This document shows positions 32,220 through 43,960 of a DNA stretch of 64,000 nucleotides, piece by piece. The notes beneath the pieces are model-generated. The model was given only the letters and a program-made list of their open reading frames with translations, was not told the DNA's origin and did no database searches. The first letter of the stretch is position 1; each line of letters begins with the position of its first letter. This DNA is from Dipteronia dyeriana. Lineage: Eukaryota; Streptophyta; Magnoliopsida; Sapindales; Sapindaceae. The stretch is from assembly GCA_032871835.1 (NCBI GenBank), contig CM065298.1, positions 80,194,154 to 80,258,153 of the forward strand. Reading direction: 5' to 3'. A program made the translations under genes and the position numbers.

Positions 32220-32797
32220 AACGAACTCAGGAAATCAGAGAAGCAATAGAAGCAAGGAATAACTTTGACGTAAACTCGGTTGAGCCAAACCCGAAAAGGG
32301 TGAAGGAAGGATGGGACCCGATAGTCTTTACAGTTGCAGATTCCCATGGCGTCGATGTTCGGCCTAATGATGCCTTGGTTATAAGTGCCTGGATTGGCCA
32401 TCGGAAAGTCTGGAGAATTTTAATAGATAATGGGAGTTCAGCAGACATCCTCAATGTGGCCGTCTATGACCAGCTAAGGCTAGAACGAAAAGATTTACAG
32501 TCTTTCCATATTAAATTAAGAGGGTTTGGAGGGATAGAAATAAGGTCACTCGGGACGGTGAAACTGCCCGTGAAGATTGAATCATCACCTTGCCAGAGGA
32601 CTGTTCTGCTCGACTTCGTGGTAGTTGACTTAGACAATTGGCCGTACAATGCATTATTGGGTCGACCATTCCTGAATAAAACAAGGGCTGTAACCGCCAC
32701 TTATGCATTGATGATCAAGTTCCCAACATGGGATAGTCAAGGGATCCCAAGAGATGGCCCGAAGAGCAAACCTGTCAGTATAAAAAGACAAGCATGA
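32220..32797 (+). pseudogene. Element 2 aspartic protease
   Basis: The ORF from 32300 reads ILIDNGSSADIL (active-site Asp region, about 32418-32453), then the flap-like SLGTVKLPVKIE and the C-terminal block NALLGRPFLNK, typical of Ty3/gypsy proteases. The active-site triad reads D-N-G; Tat elements commonly have D-x-G-S-S. The 166-codon domain itself is open. It would cleave the gag-pol polyprotein. Missing from element 1. Confidence 0.85.
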
Positions 32798-32807
32798 TGC
32801 TGAACAA

Positions 32808-33975
32808 GTGTGCATCATAATACAGCCAAATCAGTGTAAAGAGTCCTTGTCATTCGATCTGGATCCGAGGGAGAACTCAAATGAGCCCAAAACAGAATTG
32901 GTTGAAGTAGTACTTAAAGAAGTCGAACTGGATAAGAAAATCAAGATCGGGGCTAACTTGGATGGAAAAGTCAAGCAAGACCTAACCAATCTGCTTAAGG
33001 AGTACAAAGATGTGTTAGCTTGGAGTCACGAAGATATGGTGGGAATAGATGCCCGCAGTAATATCCCACCACCTCGCAGTTGACCCGAATGCAAAACCAG
33101 TAATACAAAAGAGAAGATCGTTCAATACTGAAAAAAGTCAAGCAATCAAACAAGAGGTGGAAAAATTACTGGCAACTGGATCAATCAGAGAAGTCAGCTA
33201 CCATCAGTGGGTCGCCAACGTAGTCCTTGTCCAAAAGAAAAAATGGACAATGGAGGATGTGCGTAGATTTCACGGATCTAAACAAGGCATGCCTAAAGGA
33301 TAACTTCCCACTTCCAAGGATATACCAGCTGGTGGATGCCACAGCGGGTCAGGAATTGCTCAGCTTCATGGACGCTTACTCGGGATACAATCAGATCCGG
33401 ATGAGCTAAGCTGATGAAAAAATAACAGCTTTCACAACGGATCAGGGTTTATATTGCTACACAGTAATGCCCTTCGGTTTAAAAAATACGGGTGCTACGT
33501 ATCAAAGGTTTGACAACAAAATCTTCACTCGGCAAATAGGAAGGAACATGGAAGTGTACATTGATGACATGTTGACTAAAAGCGTCTCGGAAGATGAGCA
33601 TGCCCGGGACCTCCGAGAAACATTTGATGTTCTGAGAAGATACCAGATGAAATTAAACCCGAACAAATGTTTTTTCGGAGTCCATTCGGGGAGATTCTTG
33701 GGTTTTCAAGTCCACCAAAGAGGAATCGAAGTTAATCCCGAGAAGATCCAGGCTTTGCAAGAAATGACCTCACCTAAAACATTGAAAGAAGTACAACACT
33801 TAACAGGGTGTTTAGCTTCCTTGAGAAGATTCATCTCGAGGTCTACAGACAGGTGCGCACCATTTTTCAAGATAATCAAAAAGGGAAATGACTCGAGTGG
33901 AATAAAGAGTGTGAACAAGCATTCTTAAAAATAAAAGAGTATCTAGGACATGTACCAATCATCTCAAAACCGTAA
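32808..33975 (+). pseudogene. Element 2 reverse transcriptase
   Basis: Linker ORF 32808-33083, then two frameshifts: an extra C near 33055 and an extra A near 33241. Core blocks are MCVDFTDLNKACLKDNFPLPR, FMDAYSGYNQIRM (followed by a TAA at 33407), CYTVMPFGLKN, VYIDDML (about 33554-33574) and FLGFQVHQRGIEVNPEKIQA. The TAA at 33973-33975 matches that of element 1. Confidence 0.88.
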
Positions 33976-34320
33976 AAAGGGGAAGTGCTTCAGTTATATT
34001 TGTCAGTCACCGAGCTTGCAGCAAGTTCAGCCCTAGTCAGAACAGAAGGTGGAGTGCAGAAACCAGTGTACTATACCAGCAAAGCACTCTTACCGCCCGA
34101 GACCAGGTACTCACAGGCAGAGAAGATGGCCTTAGCATTGGTTTCAGCAGCAAAACAGCTGAGACCATATTTTCAAGCCCATACCATCCAGGTTCTCACC
34201 AATTGTCCATTAAGACAAATTTTACAAAAGCCAGAAATATCAGAAAGACTTACTAAATGGGCAATCGAACTAAGTGAATTCGATATTCATTATGTCCCCA
34301 AAACCTCCCTCAAAAGATAA
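33976..34320 (+). pseudogene. Element 2 Ty3/gypsy RNase H
   Basis: An open block of about 110 codons: SALVRTEGGVQKPVYYTSKA, ETRYSQAEKMALALVSAAKQ, IQVLTNCPLRQIL and ELSEFDIHYVPKTSLK. It degrades the RNA strand of the RNA-DNA hybrid. Ends at TAA 34318-34320. Confidence 0.85.
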
Positions 34321-34867
34321 GCTGTGGCAGACTTCATAGCCGAGTTCACAGAACCAAACCTGGAAGCAAAAAAACTCTTGGATAAGAGTTTCCCATGGAA
34401 ACTGTATGTTGATGGTTCTTCAAATACTCATGGCAGCGGGGCAGGGATCGTAGTTCGCACCTAAGAAGGAGATGATGTTGAATGTGCCATGAGATTTGAT
34501 TTCAAAGCAACCAATAATCAAGCCGAGTACGAGGCATTGTTAGCTGGACTCAGAGTCTGCATAGCTCTTGGGGGCAGATGAAATTGAGATATTCAGCGAT
34601 TCACAGGTAGTTGTCAACCAGGTTATGGACGAATACCAGGCCAAAGATGAAGGTATGATAGCCTACCGTGACATCGCGAAACAGCTCCTCCAAAAATTTA
34701 AAGAATTTAAGATCGCTCAGATCCCCAGGGAAGAAAATGAAAAGGCTGACGCATTGTCTAAATTAGCGTCAGCAACAACCACAATCAGACCAAAGACCAT
34801 TTCGGTTGCACACCTCCTTAAATCGAGTACAGCTGAACATAAGCATTTGGAAATTTCAGAAATCTGA
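34321..34867 (+). pseudogene. Element 2 archaeal-type RNase H (second RNase H)
   Basis: Starts AVADFIAEF, then WKLYVDGSSNTHGSGAGIVV (catalytic Asp of the first strand, about 34405), MRFDFKATNNQAEYEALLAG (Glu), EIFSDSQVVV (Asp) and EKADALSKLA. A TAA at 34462 and a frameshift near 34570 break it; TGA 34865-34867 is shared with element 1. The dual RNase H arrangement is the signature of the Tat lineage. Confidence 0.85.
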
Positions 34868-34885
34868 ACACTGCAAGATGGTTGG

Positions 34886-36108
34886 ATGGTCCAGTTAAAA
34901 AGGTTCCTGGAAGAAGGCGTGCTCCCGAAAGATCCGGTACTAGCAAAGCGCATCAGGTATCGATCAGCTAGGTATACCATGATCGGAAGAGAATTATATA
35001 GAAGGGGGTTTTCCCGAGCTCTCTAGAGATGTGTACCAGAAGGAGATGCACATCGAATACTTCAAGAGATCCACGGAGGAGTTTACGGAAATCACACTAG
35101 GGGTAGAAGTTTGGCGCATAAGGTACTCAGGCAAGGCTATTACTGGCCTACGCTTTTTTCAAATGCACAGCAATGGTCGGAAAGTTGCAATATCTGTCAA
35201 AGGATTGCTAACGATATCCGACAACCCCCAAAAAAGCTCAGAAAACTCACCGCCCCATGGTTCCCCCCATATGGGGCCTAGAACTGATCGACCCAATGCC
35301 AGCTGGGACAGGGGGTGGAGCAAAGCACGCCAAGTCGCTGCCGATTATTTCACAAAATGGGCCGAAGCTGAAGCGCTGGTGTATATCACGGAAGCCAACA
35401 CCATAAATTTTGTAAAGAAAAACATACTTTATAGGTTTGGAGTTCCGGACACTATAATCACCGACAATGGCACTCAGTTTGATAACCAAAAGTTCAGACA
35501 ATTGTGCGAGAAGTATCATATTGCTAACTACTATACGACACCAGCTCATCCACAAACAAACGGGCAAGTAGAAGCAGTGATTAAAATTATCAAGCACACC
35601 ATCAAAGCAAAGCTGGATGCCAAAAAAGGAAGCTGGGTTGAAAAGCTTCCCGAAGTATTATGGGCATATCGGACGACAGCGAGGACTTCAACAGGAGAGA
35701 CTCCGTACATTTTAGCATTCGGAATAGAAGTTGTTATCCCCATAGAAACATCGTATGCGTCACCACGGGTCAGGCTATACGATGAAGAACAGAATGTTGT
35801 AAAGTTTGGATGAGCTAGAAGAAAAAAAGGAAAAGTCCCGAATAAGAAATACATCATATCAACAAAGAGTGGCTCGCCACTACAACTCTCGTGTTCGGAT
35901 AAGGAAATTCCAGTTAGGAGGCTTGGTGCTCAGGAAGGTGTCATTGAACACAAAAAATAGAGCCGCAGGATCCCTGGCTGGCAAATGGGAAGGTCCATAC
36001 AAGATTGAGGGGATAGCTGGCCATGGAGCTTATTGGATTGCTCGACCCAATGGAGGGGTGTTACCCCAACCATGCAATGCCCAATATCTTAAGATTTTCT
36101 ATCATTAA
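34886..36108 (+). pseudogene. Element 2 integrase
   Basis: Begins MVQLKRFLEE. The zinc-binding region is disturbed by frameshifts near 35020-35220. The DDE core ORF (to 35813) has ITDNGTQF (second Asp) and GQVEAV (Glu). The first catalytic position, read in the correct frame near 35281, is GAA (Glu) where element 1 has GAC (Asp). The C-terminal part is 35806-36108 (LGGLVLRKVSLN, KWEGPYKI). Confidence 0.85.
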
Positions 36109-36705
36109 AATATATATATTTATATTAAATATTTTATTCTTTTTTCTAGTCAGGACAATATTAGTCAGGATAAATATTAAACTGTAATTTAAATTTTTGT
36201 TGATTTTTTGCAGTAATAAATAAAACTACTCGGAATTTCCGAAAGGATAGCATCTAGCTCGGGATTACCAAAAGAAAGCATATGATAATAAGAACATATG
36301 GAAGTAGAGCATGATAATAAGAACATGCAAATAGAATTCTCGGGACCATCAAATCCCGAATGGGCGGAGAAGCTCGTAGGAGCATACCAGCCGAGCAGGG
36401 TCAAAATGACATTCGTAAAAAGGCAAACCCGATGACCAGACTCTGGTAAAATGATCGGGACGCTATCGGGAGAAATTCCGATGAAATGCGAAGCTGTGTT
36501 GAAGCAATTTTTTTTTTTTTTTAAAAAGAGTTCAACGATTCGGCAAACCCTTGCGCATAAAAACTGGGGAGACGTCCTTGGTATTACGTAAGGACTCGAA
36601 CGTATGATCATGGTGAGCCTTGATGTAATGTTTGGGTAGCAAGCGGGTATGAAACACAAGTGTAAACTTGCCTGTTTCAAGATGACTCGGTTAAAAATAA
36701 AGAGC
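36109..36705 (+). other. Element 2 region between pol and tandem array
   Basis: Counterpart of 21139-21719, non-coding; contains a poly-T run at 36508-36522. The antisense ORF across it is not conserved in element 1. Confidence 0.55.
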
Positions 36706-37355
36706 CAGTTTAATAAGATACTTGGCAATTGAAGTCATTCGGGTAACAACCGGTTTAATAAGATACTCGGTTAGGTTACCCGAATATCGAAGAAGCTAGT
36801 TTAATAAGATACTTGGAAATTGAAGTCATTCGGGTAACTTAACCGGTCGGTTTAATAAGATACTCGGTTAAGTTACCCGAACATCAAAGAAGCCAGTTCA
36901 ATAAGATACTTGGCAATTGAAGTCATTCAGGTAACAACCGGTTTAATAAGATACTCGGTTAAGTTACCCGAACATCAAAGAAGCCAGTTCAATAAGATAC
37001 TTGGCAATTGAAGTCATTCGGGTAACAACCGGTTTAATAAGATACTCGGTTAAGTTACCCGAACATCGAAGAAGCCAGTTCAATAAGATACTTGGCAATT
37101 GAAGTCATTCGGGTAACAACCGATTTAATAAGCTACTCGGTTAAGTTACTTGAACATCGAAGAAGCCAGTTTAATAAGATACTTGGCAATTGAAGTCATT
37201 CGGGTAACAAACGGTTTAATAAGATACTTGGTTAAGTTACCCGAACATCGAAAAAGCCAGTTTAATAAGATACTTGGCAATTGAAGTCATTCGGGTAACA
37301 ACCGGTTTAATAAGATACTCGGTTAAGTTACCCGAACATTAACCAGTTTAATACA
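36706..37355. repeat. 91-bp tandem array of element 2
   Basis: Unit starts at 36706, 36797, 36894, 36985, 37076, 37167, 37258 and a partial at about 37345; the period is 91 except for one 97-bp unit with a 6-bp insertion near 36840. Same dimeric structure and TTCGGGTAAC/GTTACCCGAA stem as in element 1. Copy number differs from element 1 (seven versus six full units). Confidence 0.95.
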
Positions 37356-37504
37356 GCACTCGGCAACAATCAACAATAAACAGATCAAGACCATTCAATT
37401 CGCAATAAAATAAGATTTTATTGCTCCTAAAAGAATGGTTACAGATCAAAGAGTGGTTCATTACAAGTAAAAAATAAATCAGAATTTTCTACAGTTCTAC
37501 AAAA

Positions 37505-40396
37505 TTAAGGTTGCGAGGATTTCGAGCCTTTGCCAATACTCGGATCTGGCACCGTCTCGTACTCACGAAGCAGGCTCTCATTAGACGGCCAAGCGATATT
37601 GTCGACAATTTCATCCCTCCACTGGCTGTAATCTTCACCCGGGACTGGCCCAACATCTGGGACTACACCCTCAACCGACTATTGACTTGCATAAAAGGTT
37701 GAGAGAGAATGCTCAGACGGAATCTCTAAATGCATGGGATGGGGCTCTTTGCCTTGACTACGACAGTAGGCTCTCCATTCATTCATCTGAATCCGAAGAG
37801 ACTCCAAGGACCGGTCCACATGATGTTTGATTGACAACTCCCAATTAGCACGGGCTTTCTCGGTCGCCCTACTCTTGACTTTGAAGAATTCACCGGCCGA
37901 AACTAGCCCACGTTGAAACTCTCAAAGAAGTAGGGCATCGTAAGCAGGGGATCTTTTAAAATGATCCACCCCTTGGACTTTAAGTTCCAACCTGGCCTCT
38001 CAGTATAGGGATTCAACTGTCAACACATGACGCTCCAGATCTTTGATTTTTTGGTCATATGCCGACCTCGACTGCTCCGCCTTCTGCCCAAACTTAAGCA
38101 CGGATTCTTTAGCAAAAGATAGGAGATGTTGAAGTGATGCAACCTTCTCCTCTGCCAAAGATGCCTTCTCCTCGGCTTCAACCTGCTTCGCCAGACAATG
38201 GTCGGCAATATCTGTGTAGAACCGACCTCTTGCTGATAAACTTCTTCAGCTCGAGCACGACCTTCCTCACTCGCCTTCAACTAAGCCTCCAGACGCCTTA
38301 TTCGATCAGCTTGATGTTGCTGCGTTTGAACTAACTTAGCGAATTCTGCCACAATCTGCAAAGAGATATATTCAGAAATCTGACAGAAGCAAAACAAAAG
38401 AGGAGTCGGATTTAACTTACATAAGATGCACCGTTGAAAACATTTTGAAGACGCTCGGTCAGGGAACCATCCCAAAAGCCGCTCCAGCGGTCTTCCTCGA
38501 TAAAAGCCTGACCGGAGGACATCTCCCGCAGCATATCCTGGGGAGAAAGGATTAAAGGAACCCTCGAGGGTTTAGCTCCCAGATTTCCAAACTCGTAGGC
38601 AGGAGAAGTCCTACTGGGTTCTGAAGCGGCCGCATCTACTGATGCTCCAGCACCAACACTCGGGGCAATCTCATCCAAAACATTTTCATCACTGGAGTCA
38701 ATAAATGAGACTACTCGAAGAACTTTGAGAGGACGAGACGGTGAACTAACTGTCTTTCGCTTCTCACCCCGAGAACGGTGGAAGTTAAGGTTAGCAGTAG
38801 GATCTTCCTGCGGATCGTCCCGGAAAGACTCAAAGAATTCGGCACCTGCAGGCACTTGATTCGTCCAGACGTTACCACAGTCGCCTGCTACAATCCGTCC
38901 ATCAGGCTCTTCACCCGGGCCTTCACATTGCCTCTCCCTATTATCAGGCAGTTGGGTGTTAGTTGGCTCACTTTGGCCACTTGGACCAGCAAAATCTTGA
39001 GTAGAAGGCTGAGTGCCTTGATGAACGTACTCGGGGATCTGCTCCTCAGCAGTGTCGGTTTCCTCATCAGGCTCGGGTGGAGCAATACCCTCATCGCCCT
39101 AACGGGAAGCTTCTTTTCTACTCGCCTACAGAATCAACTTCACCTGGCGAGCCTGAAGATCGCTGACGACATCCGTATCGAACACTAAAAAAAAAAAAAG
39201 ATGTCAGAAGATGAAAAGCAGAAAAATACAATAGAAAGGATGCCGGGTTACTTACATCACTTGCGATGGACCGAAATCTGTCTGAAGAAATCGAGCTTTA
39301 TCAAATCCTCCTCTTTAAAAATGTAGCTCTTACTCCTCTTTTCCAGAGTACGAACAGCCGACCGTGTCAGCCTCTTCAGCTCAGAATCACTATAATCGAT
39401 AATTTTCTTGTTCCACACTTCGGGGGAACAGAAGAAACAGGGAACACTCAACACCTTTCAGGAATCCTCAGATCCAACAGTAACGTTGAGCCCAAGATCC
39501 CCTCCAGTAAAAAACCAACTGTTCTTCCAGAACTTGTTGGATGTAGGGAATCCCCATACAAAACCCTTCTTTTTTGGGTCATCAGAAGCGTCGACCTCCC
39601 GATTCACCTTTGCTTCTTTGGGGACCCAACCGTCCGAAGGAGTAAATGTAAGAAAATAGGTCCCTATCTTGCAAACCTGCCTCAGCGTAAAGAAATGCCT
39701 AATTTCATTTAGGGAAGGCGGTGAAAGGTTCATTCTACTGAACATATGCCACATGCACATCAAGACTTTATAACTATTCAGGGCCAATTGAGTTGGGGCT
39801 ATCCCTGCTTCAGCCAAAAACCAGGCAATAAATGGTTGAAAGGGAAGTATGACACCGCAGCAAAGCATGGATCCATAAATTGCGACCATACCCTCAGGAG
39901 GATTCCATACGGCTCTATCCCCCGCATGAAACAAAGTGACCGAGTCGGGCAAGTCGATTCGGGAGAGATATTTTTCTATTTCAGCTGGCCCGACCACAAT
40001 CGGCTCAGTATCAAAGCCACTAGGGCGAGTGTCAGAAAATGAAAGACGAGACGCCCTGTACACCTCATCAACATCACCCTCGTTAACAGTCTATTTCCTG
40101 ATCTGAACGCTGCTCGAGTCGTGCTTGTATAACTTACTTCTGCTCTGATGTTTACCCATCCTTCGAAAAGATACCCTGTGATCAGAAATATCAGAATCAG
40201 AACTAGATGGAGAACTCGATACAGGGCTGAAAGTGTCATCAGGGTGAAGTCCAGAAACATCAACCTCTAAAAATGGAGGCTCATCTATTGGGATATCCCA
40301 CAGTAATAGTTTAATGCAAGAAACTAACTAGAAATCCCCACGTTCTAAAGCATCAAAAGCGATTTTAAAGAGACGATGCCGAGAAGATTACCCCAT
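37505..40396 (-). pseudogene. Element 2 antisense gene (three exons)
   Basis: ATG at 40394-40396, but codon 3 is TAA where element 3 has a Ser codon. Exon 1 carries GDRAVWNPPEGMVAIYGSML and LNEIRHFFTLRQVCKIGTYF, and is the longest open piece (40063-39458). Intron 1 is 39255-39185 (71 bp), intron 2 is 38420-38356 (65 bp), both GT-AG with GTAAGT donors at the same codons as in element 1. Exon 2 is Ser/Pro/acidic; exon 3 is coiled-coil-like with stops at about 37680 and 37925. It ends at TAA 37505-37507. Confidence 0.78.
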
Positions 40397-40881
40397 TAAA
40401 ACTAAACTTGAATTGAGATTGATGCAAGATCTTTAAACGAAGAATCGCGAACTTCTGGAGAGAGAAATCTGGGTTTAAATAAATTTCTGCTGAAAAATTG
40501 TTGAGAATAAACCAACGATATCTATCAACGAAGAATTTAAAAAGGTTTTTGAAGGCACGAAACCCTAGGATTTTAAGGCGGGAAAAAACTTATGATGAAA
40601 CTTGATGACGTAGGCGGCGATTGGGGAGACGCAAAAATAATTTCTCATAAATGATATTGAAAAACGAAGAGACGAGGGACACGCGTTAAAACAGGAAGAA
40701 GCCCTCGACCGTCAGAAACTTCAAAACGTCGCCATCATTTAAGATTTCGCGTGATGAAGAGAATCGAAATTACAGGGTCACCATTAGGACACGCCATTAT
40801 GACAAGACGGCTATTCTGACGAGTAAAAATTAAGATGATTAAAATACTTTTGTCCGAAATGAAATTTACTCGGCAAAAATA
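40397..40881 (-). promoter_or_regulatory. Leader/promoter region of the antisense gene (element 2)
   Basis: Homologous to 25390-25870; non-coding. Conservation across copies suggests function but no promoter motif is certain. Confidence 0.35.
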
Positions 40882-40895
40882 TTTTAAGGGGGTAT
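40882..40895 (+). other. Polypurine tract of element 2
   Basis: TTTTAAGGGGGTAT directly before the 3' LTR. Confidence 0.8.
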
Positions 40896-41801
40896 TGTCG
40901 TATGTGAATTTTACCAAGCATACACGTCATTGACAGGGAGGAGAAAATAGCTAGGTGGACGCCCAAATGGGCACTCAGGAAATATCCTATGAGGCATCAT
41001 TAAAGAGAAGAAAACCCGAGTAAACAAGTAGCACGGCAAGACCTACTCGGGATCAACTAAATTACTCCGAATCGATTAAAAGTACTCGGGATTAACCAAA
41101 AAGCATCTTCTACTCGAGCTCAAACGGATCTACTCAGGACCAACCACTGTTATTCTTACCCGGGATAAATGCGACCAGAATAAGAAACTTGGTGCTTAAT
41201 TACACGGATTAAGTAATTAAATACGCGAAGATATCCATCAGGAAGAATCCCAAAGAGAACAGAATACTGAGCTAGAAGAATCCTCAATCAGGAAACAACT
41301 TGATTTCGCTACAAAGACTACATTCTTATAAGGAAACAAGTCCAAATAAAACTGCATTACTAGAATCTCACTCGATTTCCATAAGAGACCCCGAAACAGG
41401 AAAAAAGATAAATCAACCTCAAGCAAGTAACCGAATCACAATTAAATACAAAGATTCTGTTTTACTTGTACAAAGCAGATTAGGGTTCTATAAACATATA
41501 AATAGATCCATAATCTCATCCAGAAAAGATATAGGCAATTTAGCATACACAACAAGCAACGGAAAAATACAGAGAGAAAAAATAGAGATCGAGAGCTTGT
41601 AAAAATCATATTTTCATAGTGGATTTTGGCTTGGTTGATCCTTCAACCACCCGTGGACGTTTCTCTGGTCATCGGAGTTTTACCACGTAAAACTTGTGTC
41701 TTCGTTACTCTCTCTGAATTTCTTTCTCTTTGAATTAATAGCCGAAATCCAATCCAATCCTTGTTGGCTTTTCTGATACAATCCAGAAATCGATGTCAAC
41801 A
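40896..41801 (+). repeat. 3' LTR of element 2
   Basis: 906 bp with intact TG...CA ends; TATAAATA at 41497-41504. A 5-bp AATCC duplication near 41755 accounts for the length difference from the 5' LTR. Confidence 0.9.
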
Positions 41802-41981
41802 TAATGTATTTTAAAAAATTTGATTGTTAGATTCAAATTTTTAGTATGAATGTATTTTAAAAATTAGGGTATAAATTTTGCTAATCGGGTTTGTTGGCGA
41901 ATTTGAGTGTTAGATTCAAACCCAAAGTTTCTGGTTCAAGTTAGGAAAAAAAATCAAACCCAAACCAGTGAATCCACTCGG

Positions 41982-42034
<53 letters not shown>

Positions 42035-42074
42035 TAAAAATTAAATGACATTTTTTGGAGATAGCTATTTAACA
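41802..42074. other. Displaced host DNA with tandem duplication and (AT)n tract
   Basis: Contains two copies of a phrase ATGTATTTTAAAAA about 52 bp apart; the DNA left of element 2 (TTTTAGTATGAACG) matches the lead-in of the second copy. (AT)n microsatellite at about 41985-42031. This DNA was adjacent to the host gene's promoter before the insertion. Confidence 0.6.
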
Positions 42075-42479
42075 ATGTCACTGTTTTAATAACTTATTTT
42101 TAAAAGACATCTATTATGGTGAACGGATAAAAATACCCTCAATAGTTGTTTCACATCAAATTTCTTTTATTCAGTTTACAGTGACAGAGTTGTGAAGTAG
42201 ATGGAGAAAGTCTCGTTAAAACCCAGACAATCACTCGAACAACGATGGAGTGGCGCTACGCTGATGCACTCTGGGGTTAAGCTGTTCGGTCAGCTCATAG
42301 GGGGGCAGGGGACAGCGGACAACACCCCCCAAAGTTTTTTTTTTCAATTTAAAACCTAAATTGGGTTTCTATTTTCAATCTTTCATTGTTAAAGTTGTTG
42401 AGGGTTGAGATTTTCGAGTGGGGAAGAGGATGAACAGTACTACAATTTTTTTCATAGATGTCTGAATAAGATGTTAAGA

Positions 42480-42739
42480 AAAGGCTTAGAAACTGTTTTC
42501 AAAAGGCTCAGATTACATTTACAATGGCTCAGGTTACATGTCAATGGCTCGGATCAGTACTTAAAAGGCTCGGAGATACAGAGTTGACAAACCTAAGGTT
42601 TATACATAAGGCTCGAAAACACTTACAAAAGGCTCGAAATGTAATTATAAAGGCTCAGAAACACTTACAAAAGGCCCGGACAACGATGTAAAAGGCTCGG
42701 ACACTACTTTAAAAGGTCATACACTTCTTTAAAAGGTTT
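42480..42739. repeat. 21-bp-period array, core AAAAGGCTCGG (left part)
   Basis: GGCTC/GGCTT at 42483, 42505, 42526, 42546 and 42568 and onward, spacing 20-22 bp. It continues after the solo LTR. Confidence 0.8.
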
Positions 42740-43726
42740 TGTTGATGGTGATTTTTGGATCGTATAGGATTGATCACGCGTCTAACAGGTTTTGCTAATT
42801 GTCGAAGATGTTATGGAGAAAATAGAAACAAGAGAAGAAAACATGCACACATGAGTTTACGTGGTAAAACCTTAAGGTGGGGAAACATCCACAGTTGTTG
42901 GTGATGGTAAGAAGAAATTCACTATAGTATAATGATTACACACTCAATCTCTCATTCTTTGGCGTATCCCTGTCTCTCTTTTTCTGGTATATTTTTTATG
43001 TGTTCTCGTATATGTCTCTGTCTCTCTTTTACAATGAGATTATTGGTCTATTTAAATGTTCAAAGAACCCTAATCCTTGTTACACAAATAAGGAAAAGTG
43101 ATAGTGTTTAATTAGAACTGGTTACTTATTGATGTCGTCTTTGTCTTCTTTCATGTTTCGGAGATCTTGTGCATTGAATTAGAATCTTCGTAGGATTCTA
43201 GTTGAATAGTCTTTTTTAGACTTATTTCTCGATCGGTGTGCAGTCTTCTAGAAGAGTAGAGTTATTGCTTAATTTGGACTCGTTTCCTGTTTGTTGTTTA
43301 TCCTTCTGGAAACTTTGAGTTCTTTTCTGAATAGAATTCTCTGACACTAAAGAGTAAATAATGATATTTTCTTATTGGAGTGTGATTCTAGATTCCTTGT
43401 TTAAGTAAGACAATTCTTCTTCGTATTTGAGTCGTAGTTGTCTTTAATGTCTCTCACACGTTGTTTAACTAACCAATTAGCTACTCCCGACTAGACCTCT
43501 TTTATCCCGATTGGATGGTCCCGATCATGTTGTCTATACCCGATCGGTTAGTTTTCCCGACCAGGTTATTCATGCTCGGTCTGTTAGCTTCCCTGACCAT
43601 CTTGGGTAATCTCGAATTGGCTTTGAGATCGTTTATTAATTGCCTTTGGTTGATATTTCCTAACTCTTGTGACGTGGCATATCTACTCATACTGACTTGT
43701 CAGGCTATCAAAAAATTCCTATAACA
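42740..43726 (-). repeat. Solo LTR, reverse orientation
   Basis: 987 bp. On the minus strand it begins TGTTATAGGAATTTT and ends CCATCAACA; flanks GGTTT (42735-42739) and GGTTC (43727-43731) form a 4/5 target duplication. Internal similarity to the element 0 LTR (cf. 4310-4420 with the complement of 43230-43330) and the ACGTGG...CCACGT hairpin motif identify the family. No internal region, so it arose by LTR-LTR recombination. Confidence 0.8.
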
Positions 43727-43915
43727 GGTTCAGACACTGCTTCATTGTCAAACCTAACGGCTATGCAAAAGGCTCGGAAACAACTTCACAAAGGCTCAGA
43801 CAGTGCTTAGAAAGGCTTTGAGAGAACTTAAAAAGGTTCAGAGATTCAAATTTCACACAACTAGCTTAAGGTTTACAAAAGACTCGGAGAACAAATGAAA
43901 ATGATCGAATAAGGT
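43727..43915. repeat. 21-bp-period array, core AAAAGGCTCGG (right part)
   Basis: The same motif continues immediately after the solo LTR's target duplication, showing the LTR inserted within the array. Confidence 0.75.
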
Positions 43916-43960
43916 GTTACAAGACTCATAAACGGAGGTATAGAAAAAAAAAGTATTTAA

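Larger units (their letters stand above)
29522..41801 (+). mobile_element. Element 2: full-structure Tat-lineage Ty3/gypsy element
   Basis: 12,280 bp, LTRs of 902 and 906 bp, PBS, gag, protease, RT, RNase H, archaeal-type RNase H, integrase, 91-bp array, antisense gene and PPT. Unlike element 1 it keeps the protease and second RNase H. The flanks are GAACG (29517-29521) and TAATG (41802-41806), an imperfect 5-bp duplication (2 mismatches). Both termini of the left LTR are recognisable, but its CA end is TA. Inserted 284 bp upstream of the host gene's ATG, in the opposite orientation. Confidence 0.9.
42075..43960. mobile_element. MULE-like remnant with 21-bp-period array, interrupted by a solo LTR
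   Basis: 42075-42106 (ATGTCACTGTTTTAATAA...) resembles the inner part of the MULE inverted repeat at 5601-5642. Inside follows an array with 21-bp spacing (42480-42739 and, beyond the solo LTR, 43727-43915), core AAAAGGCTCGG, comparable to AAAAAAGCTCGA, the reverse complement of the big MULE's core. No transposase or DUF1985 coding is left and no right terminus is recognisable. It is therefore a candidate remnant of a related element. Confidence 0.45.
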
